A stretch of 64,000 nt of DNA from an uncultured Bacteroidota bacterium (GCA_903842575.1 CAIMMM010000144.1:1-64000), one strand, 5' to 3'. Counted from the stretch's first letter, positions 1 through 10,317 are shown. The notes: generated by a model not told the origin, from the letters alone. Made by a program: numbers and translations.

Positions 1-30
1 TGATTAACAAATAACATACGAGAAAGATAA

Positions 31-51
31 GATCAGGACAACCTGATTTTT
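31..51 (+). terminator. weak intrinsic terminator of an upstream gene
   Basis: A 6-bp stem ATCAGG/CCTGAT with a 4-base ACAA loop is followed by TTTT. It probably ends a gene lying left of the window and separates it from the GH65 gene. The stem is short, so confidence is moderate. Confidence 0.45.
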
Positions 52-91
52 AAATGTCAATAACCCGTTGAAAAATAATTAAATTACACAA

Positions 92-2395
92 ATGAACCAG
101 GATTATATAAAACCAGACAATTGGTCCATCATTGAAGAAGGATTTGATGCAGAAAGTGTAAAATCGTCTGAAAGTCTTTTTAGCATTGGAAACGGCGCTA
201 TGGGACAACGCGCGAATTTTGAAGAAAATTATAGTGGGGAAACCTTTCAAGGAAGTTATATTGCTGGAATATATTACCCCGATAAAACCAAAGTGGGTTG
301 GTGGAAAAACGGTTATCCCGAATATTTTGCCAAAGTACTAAATGCCCCAAATTGGATTGGAATTGACATTGAAATCAATGGTGAAAACCTTGATTTAGCC
401 AATTGTAAAACCGTAAACAATTTTCGTCGCGAACTCAACATGAAAGAAGGTTGGTACAGCCGCTCCTTTGAAGCAACTTTACAAAACGGAACGGAAATTT
501 CGGTAAATGTTCTTCGTTTTCTATCGCTTGATTTAGATGAAGTTGGTCTTATCAATTATGAAATCACACCTTTAAATAAGGAAACAAAAATTATTTACAA
601 ACCCTATATTGATGCCGGAGTTCACAATGAAGATGCCAATTGGGAAGAAAAATTTTGGGAGCCATTGGATGTGAAAAACAATGGCAATCAGGCATTTGTA
701 ACGGCAAGAACATTTAAAACGCATTTTATTGCCACTACTTTTATGCACAATGTCATTTTGTTAAATGACAAAAATCAAAATGTAACTCCAGAAAAAGTAG
801 AATCCAACAAAGAGAAAATTCAATTTGAATATACTGTAAATGTGCCTAAAGGAGAAAAAGCATCTCTTCAAAAAATTGGAGGTTATGCTGTTTCTTTAAA
901 TCACGAAAACACACAAGTCGGAGCGGAAAACAGTATTAAAACTGCTCTAGCAAAAGGATACAATCAATTATTTCATGATCAAATTACAGCTTGGGCAAAA
1001 ATTTGGGAAATGTCAGACATTACTATTGATGGTGATGTGAAAGCACAACAAGGTATTCGTTTTAATATTTTTCAGTTGAACCAAACTTATTTGGGAAAGG
1101 ATTCTCGACTAAATATTGGTCCAAAAGGATTCACTGGGGAAAAATATGGGGGATCAACTTATTGGGATACGGAAGCGTATTGCATCCCTTTTTATATGGC
1201 AACAAAAGACCAACAAGTTGCAAGAAATCTGTTGACTTATCGTTACAATCAATTGGACAAAGCCATTGAAAATGCTGCCAAACTAGGATTCAACAATGGC
1301 GCTGCTTTATATCCAATGGTTACCATGAACGGCGAAGAATGCCACAACGAATGGGAAATTACATTTGAGGAAATTCACCGAAATGGCGCTATTGCATTTG
1401 CTATTTTTAACTACTATCGATTCACTGGAGATTATAGTTACATTCCCGAAAAAGGATTAGAAGTTTTAATTGGGATTGCTCGTTTTTGGCATCAAAGAGC
1501 CAACTTTTCTACACACAAAAATCAATACATGATTTTGGGGGTAACAGGTCCAAATGAATATGAAAATAACGTAAATAATAATTTTTACACCAACTATATT
1601 GCTAAATGGTGCATAGATTATGCTCATGCACAAATCCAAAAAGTATCATTAGAATATCCTTCAGACCATAAACGAATCATTGAAAAAATAAAATTATCGG
1701 ATGCAGAATTAAAAGATTGGAAAAAGGTTGCCGATAATATGTATTTCCCTTATTCGGAAGAACATCAAATCTACTTGCAGCAAGACGGATTTTTAGATAA
1801 AGAATTAGTACGAGTTGCCGATTTGGACAAAAGCCAAAGACCTATTAACCAAAAATGGTCGTGGGACAGAATTTTACGTTCCCCTTATATCAAACAAGCC
1901 GATGTTTTGCAATGTTTTTACTTCTTTGAAGACCATTTTTCCAAAGAAGAACTGAAACGAAATTTTGAATTTTACGAATCTTTTACCGTTCACGAAAGTT
2001 CGCTTTCTCCTTGTGTACACTCTATTCAAGCTGCCGTTTTGGACAAAATGGATATGGCTTATACATTTTATCTAAGAACATCTCGTTTGGATTTGGATGA
2101 TTATAATAAAGAGGTAGAAGAAGGCTGCCATATTACCTCCATGGCAGGAACATGGATGAGCATTGTAGAAGGATTTGGAGGCATGCGCGTTAAAAATGAC
2201 GCGCTACATTTCTCTCCAAAAATCCCCGAAGAATGGAATGGTTATTCTTTTAAAATTAACTTTAGAAACCAACTTTTAAAAGTTAGCATACAAAAAAACG
2301 AAACTACATTCTCACTAGAAGGAAACAAAGAAATTTCGGTTTTTGTAAATGGAAAAGAAGTTTTAGTAGAACCAAATAGTTTGGTAACCGTGTAA
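92..2395 (+). CDS. GH65 family disaccharide phosphorylase (maltose phosphorylase-like)
   Basis: Likely cytoplasmic inverting phosphorylase that splits maltose or a related alpha-glucoside with phosphate into beta-glucose 1-phosphate and glucose. No signal peptide is present. The 767-residue length fits the family. The block at residues 412-432 (MNGEECHNEWEITFEEIH) matches the conserved GH65 catalytic region carrying the general-acid Glu, and the C-terminal 60 residues look like the usual beta-sandwich cap. It is the first gene of an alpha-glucan cluster, but a terminator separates it from the following GH13 gene. A beta-phosphoglucomutase would be the expected partner and is not in view. Substrate (maltose, kojibiose, trehalose) cannot be fixed from sequence; the adjacent amylases favour maltose. 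Confidence 0.9.
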   Translation: MNQDYIKPDNWSIIEEGFDAESVKSSESLFSIGNGAMGQRANFEENYSGETFQGSYIAGIYYPDKTKVGWWKNGYPEYFAKVLNAPNWIGIDIEINGENLDLANCKTVNNFRRELNMKEGWYSRSFEATLQNGTEISVNVLRFLSLDLDEVGLINYEITPLNKETKIIYKPYIDAGVHNEDANWEEKFWEPLDVKNNGNQAFVTARTFKTHFIATTFMHNVILLNDKNQNVTPEKVESNKEKIQFEYTVNVPKGEKASLQKIGGYAVSLNHENTQVGAENSIKTALAKGYNQLFHDQITAWAKIWEMSDITIDGDVKAQQGIRFNIFQLNQTYLGKDSRLNIGPKGFTGEKYGGSTYWDTEAYCIPFYMATKDQQVARNLLTYRYNQLDKAIENAAKLGFNNGAALYPMVTMNGEECHNEWEITFEEIHRNGAIAFAIFNYYRFTGDYSYIPEKGLEVLIGIARFWHQRANFSTHKNQYMILGVTGPNEYENNVNNNFYTNYIAKWCIDYAHAQIQKVSLEYPSDHKRIIEKIKLSDAELKDWKKVADNMYFPYSEEHQIYLQQDGFLDKELVRVADLDKSQRPINQKWSWDRILRSPYIKQADVLQCFYFFEDHFSKEELKRNFEFYESFTVHESSLSPCVHSIQAAVLDKMDMAYTFYLRTSRLDLDDYNKEVEEGCHITSMAGTWMSIVEGFGGMRVKNDALHFSPKIPEEWNGYSFKINFRNQLLKVSIQKNETTFSLEGNKEISVFVNGKEVLVEPNSLVTV

Positions 2396-2409
2396 TTAAA
2401 CAATCAAAC

Positions 2410-2440
2410 CCTTTCGGAATAAATCTGAAAGGTTTTTTTA
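2410..2440 (+). terminator. intrinsic terminator after GH65 gene
   Basis: CCTTTCGG pairs with CTGAAAGG (one G-T wobble) around a 7-base loop, followed by seven T. It lies in the 59-base gap before the GH13 gene, so it could reduce or uncouple downstream transcription. Confidence 0.75.
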
Positions 2441-2454
2441 TTTATAACAAAAAA

Positions 2455-4290
2455 ATGAAAAAAATAATCTTCTTTCTACTGATTTCTATTTCTTGTTTTT
2501 CACAAGTTGATAAAATGGAACCTCCATTTTGGTTCGCAGGAATGACCAATCCCAAAGTTCAAATTATGTTCTACGGAAAAAATATTGCGCAAAACGAGGT
2601 AACGGTTTCTAACAGTATTGTCATTTCTGGCATTCAAAAAACCGAAAACCCCAACTACCTTTTCGTAACGATTGACACCAAAAATGTAGCCGCTCAGGAG
2701 TTTGTTTTTTCCTTTTCAAAAAATAAAAAAGTGGCCTTTACCAAAAATTACTCTTTAAAACAAAGAAGAGTCAATTCCCGCTTTCGTGAAAGCTACGACA
2801 GTTCCGATATGATTTATTTAATTATGTCTGATCGGTTTGCCAATGGAAATCCCAACAACGACAGTGATGCTTCCGTAACCGAAAAAGAAAACCGCAGTTT
2901 GCCCGGAGGAAGACATGGTGGCGACATTGAAGGAATGATTAAAAATTTAGATTACATCCACGAATTAGGAGCAACAGCCGTTTGGGCAACACCTCTTTGT
3001 GAAGACAATGATGAAAGATATTCTTACCATGGTTATGGTCAATCCGACGTTTATAAAATTGATCCAAGATACGGAACTAATGAAGACTATCTGAAAATGA
3101 GTCAGGAACTGCATAAAAAAAACATGAAAAACATCATGGATTATGTAACCAATCACTGGGGTTGGCAACATTGGATGATAAAAGATTTACCAACCTATGA
3201 TTGGATACATCAATTTCCTGCTTTTACCCAATCCAATTATCGAATGACCACTCAATTTGATACAAATGCTTCCAAAATTGACACTGAAAATTGTATGGAT
3301 GGATGGTTTGTAAAATCCATGCCCGATTTAAATCAATCCAATCCTTTATTACTAAATTATATCACGCAAAATGCCATTTGGTGGATAGAATATGCCGATT
3401 TGGATGGATTCCGAGTAGATACTTATTCGTATAATGATAAAGAAGGTATTGCCAAATGGACCAAAGCCATCACCGATGAATATCCTCATTTCAACATTGT
3501 TGGAGAAGTTTGGATGCACGACCAGGCTCAAATGGCTTATTGGCAAAAAGACAGTAAAATTGGCGCTATAGAAAGTTATAATTCCAATTTACCAAGTGTA
3601 ATGGACTTCACCTTACACGATGCATTGAGCTCAGTTTTCAATGAAGACAAGGCTGCCTGGGACAAAGGAATGATTAAAATATATGACAATTTCACCAATG
3701 ATTTTCTGTATCCGAATATCAATAATATGTTGGTGTTTGCCGAAAACCATGATACCATGCGTTTCAATGAAATTTACAAAAGCGATTTCCAAAAATACCA
3801 AATGGCGATGACCTTAATTGCGACCATTCGGGGGATTCCGCAATTGTATTACGGTTCCGAAATTGGAATGACTGGTAATAAAGACAAAAGTGGCGATGCC
3901 GATATTCGTAAAGATTTCCCTGGCGGTTGGAATGGAGATGCCAACAATGCGTTTACCAAAGTAGGACGTACTGCCGAGCAACAAAATTATTTTGATTTTA
4001 CTTCAAAACTTTTTACTTGGAGAAAAAATAAAGACGTGATTCATTCTGGGAAAATGATGCACTACATTCCCGAAAATAATGTTTATGTCTATTTCCGTTA
4101 TAATGAAAGTGAAACTGTAATGGTCGTCATCAACAACAGCACCGAGAAACAAACATTCAAAACCAATCGGTTTAAAGAACGTATTCAAAACTTTACTTCA
4201 GGAAAAAATATTTTGTCAAATAATTCCATTGATTTAAAAAATGAAATTTCGATAGAAGGGAAATCCGTTTTGGTATTAGAATTAAAATAG
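2455..4290 (+). CDS. GH13 alpha-amylase / neopullulanase-like (SusA-like), exported
   Basis: Glycoside hydrolase that should cut alpha-1,4-glucans or maltodextrins in the periplasm. A signal peptide ends near residue 16 (ISCFSQ). An N-terminal immunoglobulin-like domain of the cyclomaltodextrinase type (about 18-110) precedes the catalytic barrel. The three catalytic acids are visible: Asp322 in DGFRVDTYSY, Glu351 in IVGEVW and Asp433 in FAENHDTMR. A beta-sandwich closes the C-terminus. The next gene starts 4 bases after the stop, so GH13, GH31 and the second GH13 form one transcription unit. The role resembles SusA of Bacteroides, but no SusC/SusD genes are adjacent. Confidence 0.9.
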   Translation: MKKIIFFLLISISCFSQVDKMEPPFWFAGMTNPKVQIMFYGKNIAQNEVTVSNSIVISGIQKTENPNYLFVTIDTKNVAAQEFVFSFSKNKKVAFTKNYSLKQRRVNSRFRESYDSSDMIYLIMSDRFANGNPNNDSDASVTEKENRSLPGGRHGGDIEGMIKNLDYIHELGATAVWATPLCEDNDERYSYHGYGQSDVYKIDPRYGTNEDYLKMSQELHKKNMKNIMDYVTNHWGWQHWMIKDLPTYDWIHQFPAFTQSNYRMTTQFDTNASKIDTENCMDGWFVKSMPDLNQSNPLLLNYITQNAIWWIEYADLDGFRVDTYSYNDKEGIAKWTKAITDEYPHFNIVGEVWMHDQAQMAYWQKDSKIGAIESYNSNLPSVMDFTLHDALSSVFNEDKAAWDKGMIKIYDNFTNDFLYPNINNMLVFAENHDTMRFNEIYKSDFQKYQMAMTLIATIRGIPQLYYGSEIGMTGNKDKSGDADIRKDFPGGWNGDANNAFTKVGRTAEQQNYFDFTSKLFTWRKNKDVIHSGKMMHYIPENNVYVYFRYNESETVMVVINNSTEKQTFKTNRFKERIQNFTSGKNILSNNSIDLKNEISIEGKSVLVLELK

Positions 4291-4294
4291 AAAA

Positions 4295-6661
4295 ATGAAA
4301 AAATTACTTTTATTATTACTTGTAACTACTGTTTCATTTGCACAAAATGCAAATAGAAAATATATTTCACATTTATGGAAGAGCGATGTCCTAGAGATAA
4401 AAACTTCCGACGGGAATTATATAATCAAACCGTATTCTGAAAAAATTGTCGAAACGTCTTTTATTCCAAATAATGATAAAATTTTCAATCCAATTTCTCA
4501 TGCTATTGTAAAAACCCCTGAAAAAATAAAAGCAACATTTACAGAAGGTAAAAATTCCTTCATGCTACAAACAGGTAAAATAACAGTCATTATTGACAAG
4601 TCACCTTTTAGAATTTCTTATATAAAAAATGGCGAATTCTTTTTATCCGAAAAGAACGGCTACACAAAAAAAGATTCAACCGAAGTTATCGATTTCAATA
4701 TTACTCCCGATGAAGTTTTGTATGGTGGTGGCGCTCGTGCTTTGGGAATGAACCGTCGTGGAAACCGTCTGCAATTATACAATCGGGCGCATTATGGTTA
4801 TGAAACTAAAGCCGAATTGATGAATTTTTGTATTCCACTAGTGATGTCTTCCAAATTGTATGCAGTCCATTTTGACAATGCTGCTATTGGCTATTTGGAT
4901 TTGGACAGTAAAAAAGATAATACGTTGGCTTACGAAACCATTTCGGGAAGAAAAACTTACCAAGTAATTGTGGGTAATGATTGGAATGATTTGATTTCTA
5001 ATTATACGGAATTAACTGGAAAACAACCCTTGCCAGCACGCTGGACATTGGGTAATTTCTCGAGCCGTTTTGGGTATCATTCGCAAGAAGATGTAGAAAA
5101 AACCATCCGCAAATTTGAAGAAAATCAAATCCCTGTAGACGCTATAATTTTGGATTTATACTGGTTTGGGAAATCCATAAAAGGGACGATGGGAAATTTA
5201 GAATGGGACAAAGACAACTTCCCAAATCCAGATAAAATGATAGCCGATTTGAATGCAAAAGGGATTAAAACGGTATTAATTACCGAACCTTTTATTCTAA
5301 CAACTTCCTCCAAATGGCAAGAAGCTGTAGATAAAAAAGTATTGGTTACTGATAAATCAGGTAAAGCCTGCACTTGGGATTTTTACTTTGGCAATACAAG
5401 TGTGGTCGATATTTTCAAGCCCGAAGGAAAAGATTGGTTTTGGAATGTGTACAAACGATTAATCAATCAAGGAGTTGGCGGACTTTGGGGTGATTTGGGG
5501 GAACCCGAAGTTTTTCCTTCCAAAGTCATCACTGCGGGCGGCAAAGCCGATGAAGTACACAACATTTATGGTCACAATTGGGCAAAGCTTGTAGCTGATG
5601 GTTATAAAAAAGATTTTCCCAATCAACGCCCTTTTATCTTGATGCGTTCCGGATATTCGGGTTCACAGCGTTTTGGGATGATTCCGTGGAGTGGTGATGT
5701 GAGCAGAAGTTGGGGCGGATTACAATCGCAAATGGAAATTGCTTTACAAATGGGCATGCAAGGCATGGCTTATATGCACTCGGATTTAGGCGGATTTGCC
5801 GGCGATTATTTCGACAATGAGCTGTATTTGCGTTGGTTGCAATACGGCGTTTTCCAACCTGTATTTCGTCCGCATGCGCAGGAAGAAGTAGCTTCGGAAG
5901 TGGCCAATAAAGATATCGTGACCAAAGCTAAAGCCAAAAAACTAGTAGAATTGCGTTATCAAATGCTGCCTTATAATTACACTCTTGCATTCGATAATAA
6001 TCAAAAAGGAACGCCATTAATGCGTCCGCTATTCTTTGAAGAGCCTAACAATTTAAGATTGCAAACCGATAGCGAAACCTATCTTTGGGGAAATGACTTT
6101 TTAGTAACTCCAATTACCAAAGCAGCGGTGACTTCAACCGAAATCTATTTCCCAAAAAGCAATAATTGGTTTGATTTTTTTTCCGCAGAAAAACATACTG
6201 CAGGTTCAACTGCAACCATTAAAGTAGAAGAAGATCATATTCCGGTTTTTGTGCGTGGCGGCAGTTTTATACCAATGATTAAAACTATTCAAAACACTTC
6301 GAAATATTCTTTAGAAAATTTTGAGTTGCATTTCTATTTTGATGAAACCGTTGCGAATTCCATCGGAAAAGTCTATAACGATGATGGACTAACGCCAAAT
6401 GATTTTGAAAAAGGAGCTTATGAAATTTTAAAATTTAAAAGTACTAATAAAGACAACGTTTTGACTATAAATTTAAACACTGAAATTGGAAAAAATTATC
6501 AAGCTACTAACAAAAATGTATCCTTGCAAATCCACAACATAAAACCAAAACGGATTTTTGTAGACGGAAAAGAAATGATATATAAAACATTTCAAGAACC
6601 ACTTCAAGTAACCGTTTCTTGGGAAAAAGGAAAAAGTAAAGAAATAAAAATTCAATATTAA
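4295..6661 (+). CDS. GH31 alpha-glucosidase, exported
   Basis: Retaining exo-acting alpha-glucosidase that releases glucose from the non-reducing ends of maltodextrins. The signal peptide (MKKLLLLLLVTTVSFAQ) predicts a periplasmic or surface enzyme. The GH31 nucleophile is Asp400 in GGLWGDLGEPE and the acid/base is Asp468 in PWSGDVSRSWGG. An N-terminal galactose-mutarotase-like domain precedes the barrel, and beta-domains follow it. It is packed between two GH13 genes with 4-base and 1-base gaps. GH31 members also include xylosidases and transglucosidases, but this neighbourhood favours alpha-glucosidase. Confidence 0.92.
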   Translation: MKKLLLLLLVTTVSFAQNANRKYISHLWKSDVLEIKTSDGNYIIKPYSEKIVETSFIPNNDKIFNPISHAIVKTPEKIKATFTEGKNSFMLQTGKITVIIDKSPFRISYIKNGEFFLSEKNGYTKKDSTEVIDFNITPDEVLYGGGARALGMNRRGNRLQLYNRAHYGYETKAELMNFCIPLVMSSKLYAVHFDNAAIGYLDLDSKKDNTLAYETISGRKTYQVIVGNDWNDLISNYTELTGKQPLPARWTLGNFSSRFGYHSQEDVEKTIRKFEENQIPVDAIILDLYWFGKSIKGTMGNLEWDKDNFPNPDKMIADLNAKGIKTVLITEPFILTTSSKWQEAVDKKVLVTDKSGKACTWDFYFGNTSVVDIFKPEGKDWFWNVYKRLINQGVGGLWGDLGEPEVFPSKVITAGGKADEVHNIYGHNWAKLVADGYKKDFPNQRPFILMRSGYSGSQRFGMIPWSGDVSRSWGGLQSQMEIALQMGMQGMAYMHSDLGGFAGDYFDNELYLRWLQYGVFQPVFRPHAQEEVASEVANKDIVTKAKAKKLVELRYQMLPYNYTLAFDNNQKGTPLMRPLFFEEPNNLRLQTDSETYLWGNDFLVTPITKAAVTSTEIYFPKSNNWFDFFSAEKHTAGSTATIKVEEDHIPVFVRGGSFIPMIKTIQNTSKYSLENFELHFYFDETVANSIGKVYNDDGLTPNDFEKGAYEILKFKSTNKDNVLTINLNTEIGKNYQATNKNVSLQIHNIKPKRIFVDGKEMIYKTFQEPLQVTVSWEKGKSKEIKIQY

Positions 6662-6662
6662 A

Positions 6663-8327
6663 ATGAAAAAAAGCATCCTCTTTTCAGTATTATCTTTAAC
6701 CATGCTTTTTTCAAGTTGTTCGGCTACAAAAATGAAAAACACAACAGAAACTTCGAAAGCTCCTTTTGTTTGGGAAGGGGCAAACTTATATTTTTTAATG
6801 ACTGACCGATTTAAGGATGGCAATCCAACCAAACAAACCTATTTAAACCGAACTAAATCGGCAGCAAAATTGCGTGGTTTTGAAGGCGGAAATATCAAAG
6901 GAATTATCCAAAAAATTGACGAGGGATATTTCGAAAAACTTGGGATAAATGCTATTTGGCTTACACCAATTGTAGAACAAATTCACGATGGTGTTGATGA
7001 AGGAACCGGCTTAACCTATGGATTTCATGGGTATTGGACACGAGATTGGACCACATTGGATCCAAATTTTGGAACGAAAGAAGATTTAGCCAATTTGGTA
7101 ACCAAAGCGCACGCCAAAGGAATCCGAATTTTACTCGATGGTGTTATCAATCACACTGGTCCAGTAACTGATGTGGATACGGTATGGCCCAACGATTGGG
7201 TAAGAACGGGGCCGCAATGCGATTATAAAAATTACGAAAATACCACCGCATGTACCTTAGTAAAAAACCTTCCCGATGTTTTAACTGAAAGCAATAATAA
7301 TGTGGAAGTTCCGGCTTTTCTTGTCGAAAAATGGAAAAAAGAAGGACGCTATGAAAAAGAAATGGGTTCGCTGGATGCCTTCTTTATAAGAACCGGTTAT
7401 CCAAGAGCCCCAAAATATTATATTATTAAATGGCTTACGGATTATATACTAGAATTCGGAATTGATGGTTACCGAGCCGATACTGTGAAGCACGTTGACG
7501 AAACCGTTTGGGCAGATTTCAAAACCCAATGTGAGTATGCTTTTGCCACATGGAAAAAAAATAATCCAACAAAAGTCCTGGACAACAATTCTTTTTATAC
7601 GGTTGCCGAAGTCTATAATTATGGCATTAGCAAAGGACAGCTTTTTGATTTCCCTGATAAAACCGTAAATTATTATGCGCATGGATTCAACAACATGATT
7701 AATTTTGAATTCAAATGGGATGCTAAAAAAGATTATGAAGCTCTTTTTTCAAGCTATTCAGATAAACTTCACAATGAACTAAAAGGCTTTAGTGTTTTGA
7801 ATTATATTTCCTCACATGATGACGGTTCCCCATTTGACGGGAAGCGTGAAAAAGGCATTGAAGCCGGAACGAAATTACTGCTTTCGCCAGGAATTGCTCA
7901 AGTCTATTATGGTGATGAAAGTGATCGTTCATTAGTAATAGAAGGCACAAATGGCGATGCAACCTTGCGTTCCTTTATGAATTGGGAAGCCATAAATAAA
8001 GATGCAAAAACGCAAAAAACATTGCTTCATTGGCAAAAATTGGGGCAATTTAGACAAAATCATCCAGCAGTTGGAGTAGGAATTCACAAAGAAATTTCTG
8101 AGAAGCCTTATGTGTTCAGCAGGGAATATTCCAATGGAAATTATACCAACAATGTGGTTATTGGTTTGGATTTGCCAATTGGTAAAAAGGAAATTTCTGT
8201 GGGAACTATATTCAAAAATGGAGACAAAGTAAAAGACGCATATTCTGGAAATACAACTATTGTTGAGAATGGCAAAGTAAGTATTGATAGCCCATTTGAT
8301 ATTATTTTATTAGAATTGAATAATTAA
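6663..8327 (+). CDS. GH13 alpha-amylase lipoprotein
   Basis: Probable surface or periplasmic amylase lipoprotein. The signal peptide ends in a lipobox (MLFSSC, Cys at residue 19), so it is membrane anchored like SusG. The catalytic residues are Asp273 (GYRADTVKH), Glu316 (TVAEVYNYG) and Asp386 (SSHDDGS). It starts one base after the GH31 stop and ends before a strong terminator, making it the last gene of the unit. The stretch around residues 170-240, rich in Cys and Asn and including NDWVRTGPQCDYKNY, looks like an insertion in the barrel (domain B) and may bind calcium. It could be a maltogenic or general alpha-amylase. Confidence 0.9.
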   Translation: MKKSILFSVLSLTMLFSSCSATKMKNTTETSKAPFVWEGANLYFLMTDRFKDGNPTKQTYLNRTKSAAKLRGFEGGNIKGIIQKIDEGYFEKLGINAIWLTPIVEQIHDGVDEGTGLTYGFHGYWTRDWTTLDPNFGTKEDLANLVTKAHAKGIRILLDGVINHTGPVTDVDTVWPNDWVRTGPQCDYKNYENTTACTLVKNLPDVLTESNNNVEVPAFLVEKWKKEGRYEKEMGSLDAFFIRTGYPRAPKYYIIKWLTDYILEFGIDGYRADTVKHVDETVWADFKTQCEYAFATWKKNNPTKVLDNNSFYTVAEVYNYGISKGQLFDFPDKTVNYYAHGFNNMINFEFKWDAKKDYEALFSSYSDKLHNELKGFSVLNYISSHDDGSPFDGKREKGIEAGTKLLLSPGIAQVYYGDESDRSLVIEGTNGDATLRSFMNWEAINKDAKTQKTLLHWQKLGQFRQNHPAVGVGIHKEISEKPYVFSREYSNGNYTNNVVIGLDLPIGKKEISVGTIFKNGDKVKDAYSGNTTIVENGKVSIDSPFDIILLELNN

Positions 8328-8345
8328 TTTCAAATATTAATCACA

Positions 8346-8377
8346 AAAACGCCTTTAGAAATGAAGGCGTTTTTTTA
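8346..8377 (+). terminator. intrinsic terminator of the amylase operon
   Basis: AACGCCTT/AAGGCGTT stem followed by eight T, 20 bases after the last GH13 gene. Confidence 0.85.
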
Positions 8378-8398
8378 TGTTTACACTTTCTTAAATCA

Positions 8399-9091
8399 AT
8401 GACTAAAATCCTCAAAATAGGACATCGTGGCGCCAAAGGATATGCTCCCGAAAACACCTTATTGGCTTTTCAAAAAGCTATTGACATGGGCGTTGATGGG
8501 ATTGAATTGGATGTGCATATAAGTTTGGATGGAGCCATTATGGTAATTCATGACCCAACTATTGACGACACCACCAATGGAAAAGGAGCAGTAAATAAAC
8601 TATCTTTACAGGAAATACAATCGTTTGTGATTAATGAAACACATGACGGAAGAATCCCAACTTTAGAAGAAGTTTTTGATTTGGTTAACCAGCGATTTTT
8701 TATCAATATAGAATTGAAAAATTATGAAACTACTGAAAGTGTTGTGGCATTAATTGAAAAATATGTTTCAGAAAAAAAATGGGAATACACTGATTTTATA
8801 GTTTCAAGTTTCGATTGGAATGCGCTGCAACAAGTATGCTTTTTGAATGATGAAATCCCAATTGGTGTTTTAACAGCAACCAATTTAGACTTAGCCATTG
8901 CTTTCGCAAAATTCATAAAAGCCAAATCCATTCATCCCTACTTTCATTTGCTGACAAAAGAGAATACATTATTAATGCAGAAAAAAGGATTTGAAATTTA
9001 TACATGGACTGTTAATGAAATTGAAGACATTCACAAGATTAAATTATTAAATCCAAACGGAATCATCACCGATTTCCCCGATAGAATATGA
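8399..9091 (+). CDS. glycerophosphodiester phosphodiesterase (GDPD family)
   Basis: Hydrolyses glycerophosphodiesters to glycerol 3-phosphate and an alcohol. At 230 residues without a signal peptide it fits the short cytoplasmic GDPD (UgpQ-like) form. The family signature is intact: GHRGAKGYAPENT with His9, metal ligands Glu36 and Asp38 in ELDVH, and His51 in VIHDP. The last four bases (ATGA) overlap the start of the next flavoprotein gene, so the two are translationally coupled. No reason for the pairing is evident. Confidence 0.9.
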   Translation: MTKILKIGHRGAKGYAPENTLLAFQKAIDMGVDGIELDVHISLDGAIMVIHDPTIDDTTNGKGAVNKLSLQEIQSFVINETHDGRIPTLEEVFDLVNQRFFINIELKNYETTESVVALIEKYVSEKKWEYTDFIVSSFDWNALQQVCFLNDEIPIGVLTATNLDLAIAFAKFIKAKSIHPYFHLLTKENTLLMQKKGFEIYTWTVNEIEDIHKIKLLNPNGIITDFPDRI

Positions 9092-10302
9092 AACAAAATT
9101 TCGATATTATCATTGTTGGCGGAGGTGCTGCCGGATTTTTTACCGCCATCAATATTGTGGAGAAAAATCCGAAATTGAAAGTGGCCATTTTGGAACGCGG
9201 CCAGGAAGTTTTGACCAAAGTCAGGATTTCCGGTGGCGGAAGATGCAATGTGACTCATGCTTGTTTTGTACCCAATGATTTGGTAAAGTTTTATCCTCGT
9301 GGCGAAAAAGAATTGCGTGGGCCTTTCCACCAATTTTGTTCAGGAGATACTATTGAGTGGTTTGAGAAACATGGTGTTGAACTCAAAATTGAAGACGATG
9401 GGAGAATGTTTCCCATTTCCAATTCATCACAAACCATCATCGATTGTTTTTTAAATGCCACCCACAAACTTGGGATTCAAGTCCTAACAGGACAAAGTGT
9501 GCAATCTATTTTCAAAGCAACCGATTATTGGAAAGTGGAAACCAATCATGAAACTTTTGCCTGTCGGAAGTTAATTATGACAACAGGAAGCAATCCGAAA
9601 ATTTGGGAAATGCTTGAAAACATTGGGCATACAATTGTTCCAGCTGTGCCTTCCTTATTTACATTTAATATTAAAGATGCGCGCATCAAAGAATTGATGG
9701 GCGTTTCGGCAATGGCAACTGTAAAAGTAAAAGAAACTAAACTAGCAGCAACTGGACCATTATTAATCACCCATTGGGGAATGAGTGGCCCCGGGATTTT
9801 AAGGCTTTCGGCTTGGGGCGCTCGAATTTTAGCCGAGAAAAACTATCAATTTACCCTAATAGTCAATTGGCTCAACGAAATGACTTTTGAGGAAGTAGCT
9901 TTGCAATTAAAAGATTTAAAAATTGAACATTCCAAAAAAGCCGTTTCCAAAAAATCACCTTTTGAATTCCCCAACCGATTGTGGGAAAGTCTGGTTTTGG
10001 CTTCCGAGATTTCAGAAGAAACCAAATGGGCTGATTTAAATAAAAATCAATTGCAAAATTTGGCAAATCAATTGACAAGCGGACAATTTCAAGTGAATGG
10101 GAAAAGCACTTTCAAAGAAGAATTTGTTACCGCTGGCGGAATTGATTTAAAGGAAATCAACTTCAAAACGATGGAAAGTAAATTACATGAGAATTTATAT
10201 TTTGCTGGTGAAATAGTCAATATTGATGCGATAACAGGCGGCTTTAATTTTCAAAATGCGTGGACGAGTGGGTTTATTGTGGCGCACACAATTACGGAAT
10301 AA
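9088..10302 (+). CDS. HI0933/YhiN-family FAD-dependent oxidoreductase
   Basis: Flavoprotein of the HI0933 (YhiN/BaiN-like) family. The dinucleotide-binding motif VGGGAAGFF lies at residues 10-18, RISGGGRCNVTHA follows at about 46-58, and the C-terminal FAD contact AGEIVNIDAITGGFNFQNAW is present. Its length (404) matches the family. The start codon overlaps the GDPD stop (ATGA). The physiological substrate of most members is unknown, so no reaction is assigned. Confidence 0.88.
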   Translation: MKQNFDIIIVGGGAAGFFTAINIVEKNPKLKVAILERGQEVLTKVRISGGGRCNVTHACFVPNDLVKFYPRGEKELRGPFHQFCSGDTIEWFEKHGVELKIEDDGRMFPISNSSQTIIDCFLNATHKLGIQVLTGQSVQSIFKATDYWKVETNHETFACRKLIMTTGSNPKIWEMLENIGHTIVPAVPSLFTFNIKDARIKELMGVSAMATVKVKETKLAATGPLLITHWGMSGPGILRLSAWGARILAEKNYQFTLIVNWLNEMTFEEVALQLKDLKIEHSKKAVSKKSPFEFPNRLWESLVLASEISEETKWADLNKNQLQNLANQLTSGQFQVNGKSTFKEEFVTAGGIDLKEINFKTMESKLHENLYFAGEIVNIDAITGGFNFQNAWTSGFIVAHTITE

Positions 10303-10317
10303 TACTTGTATTTTGCA

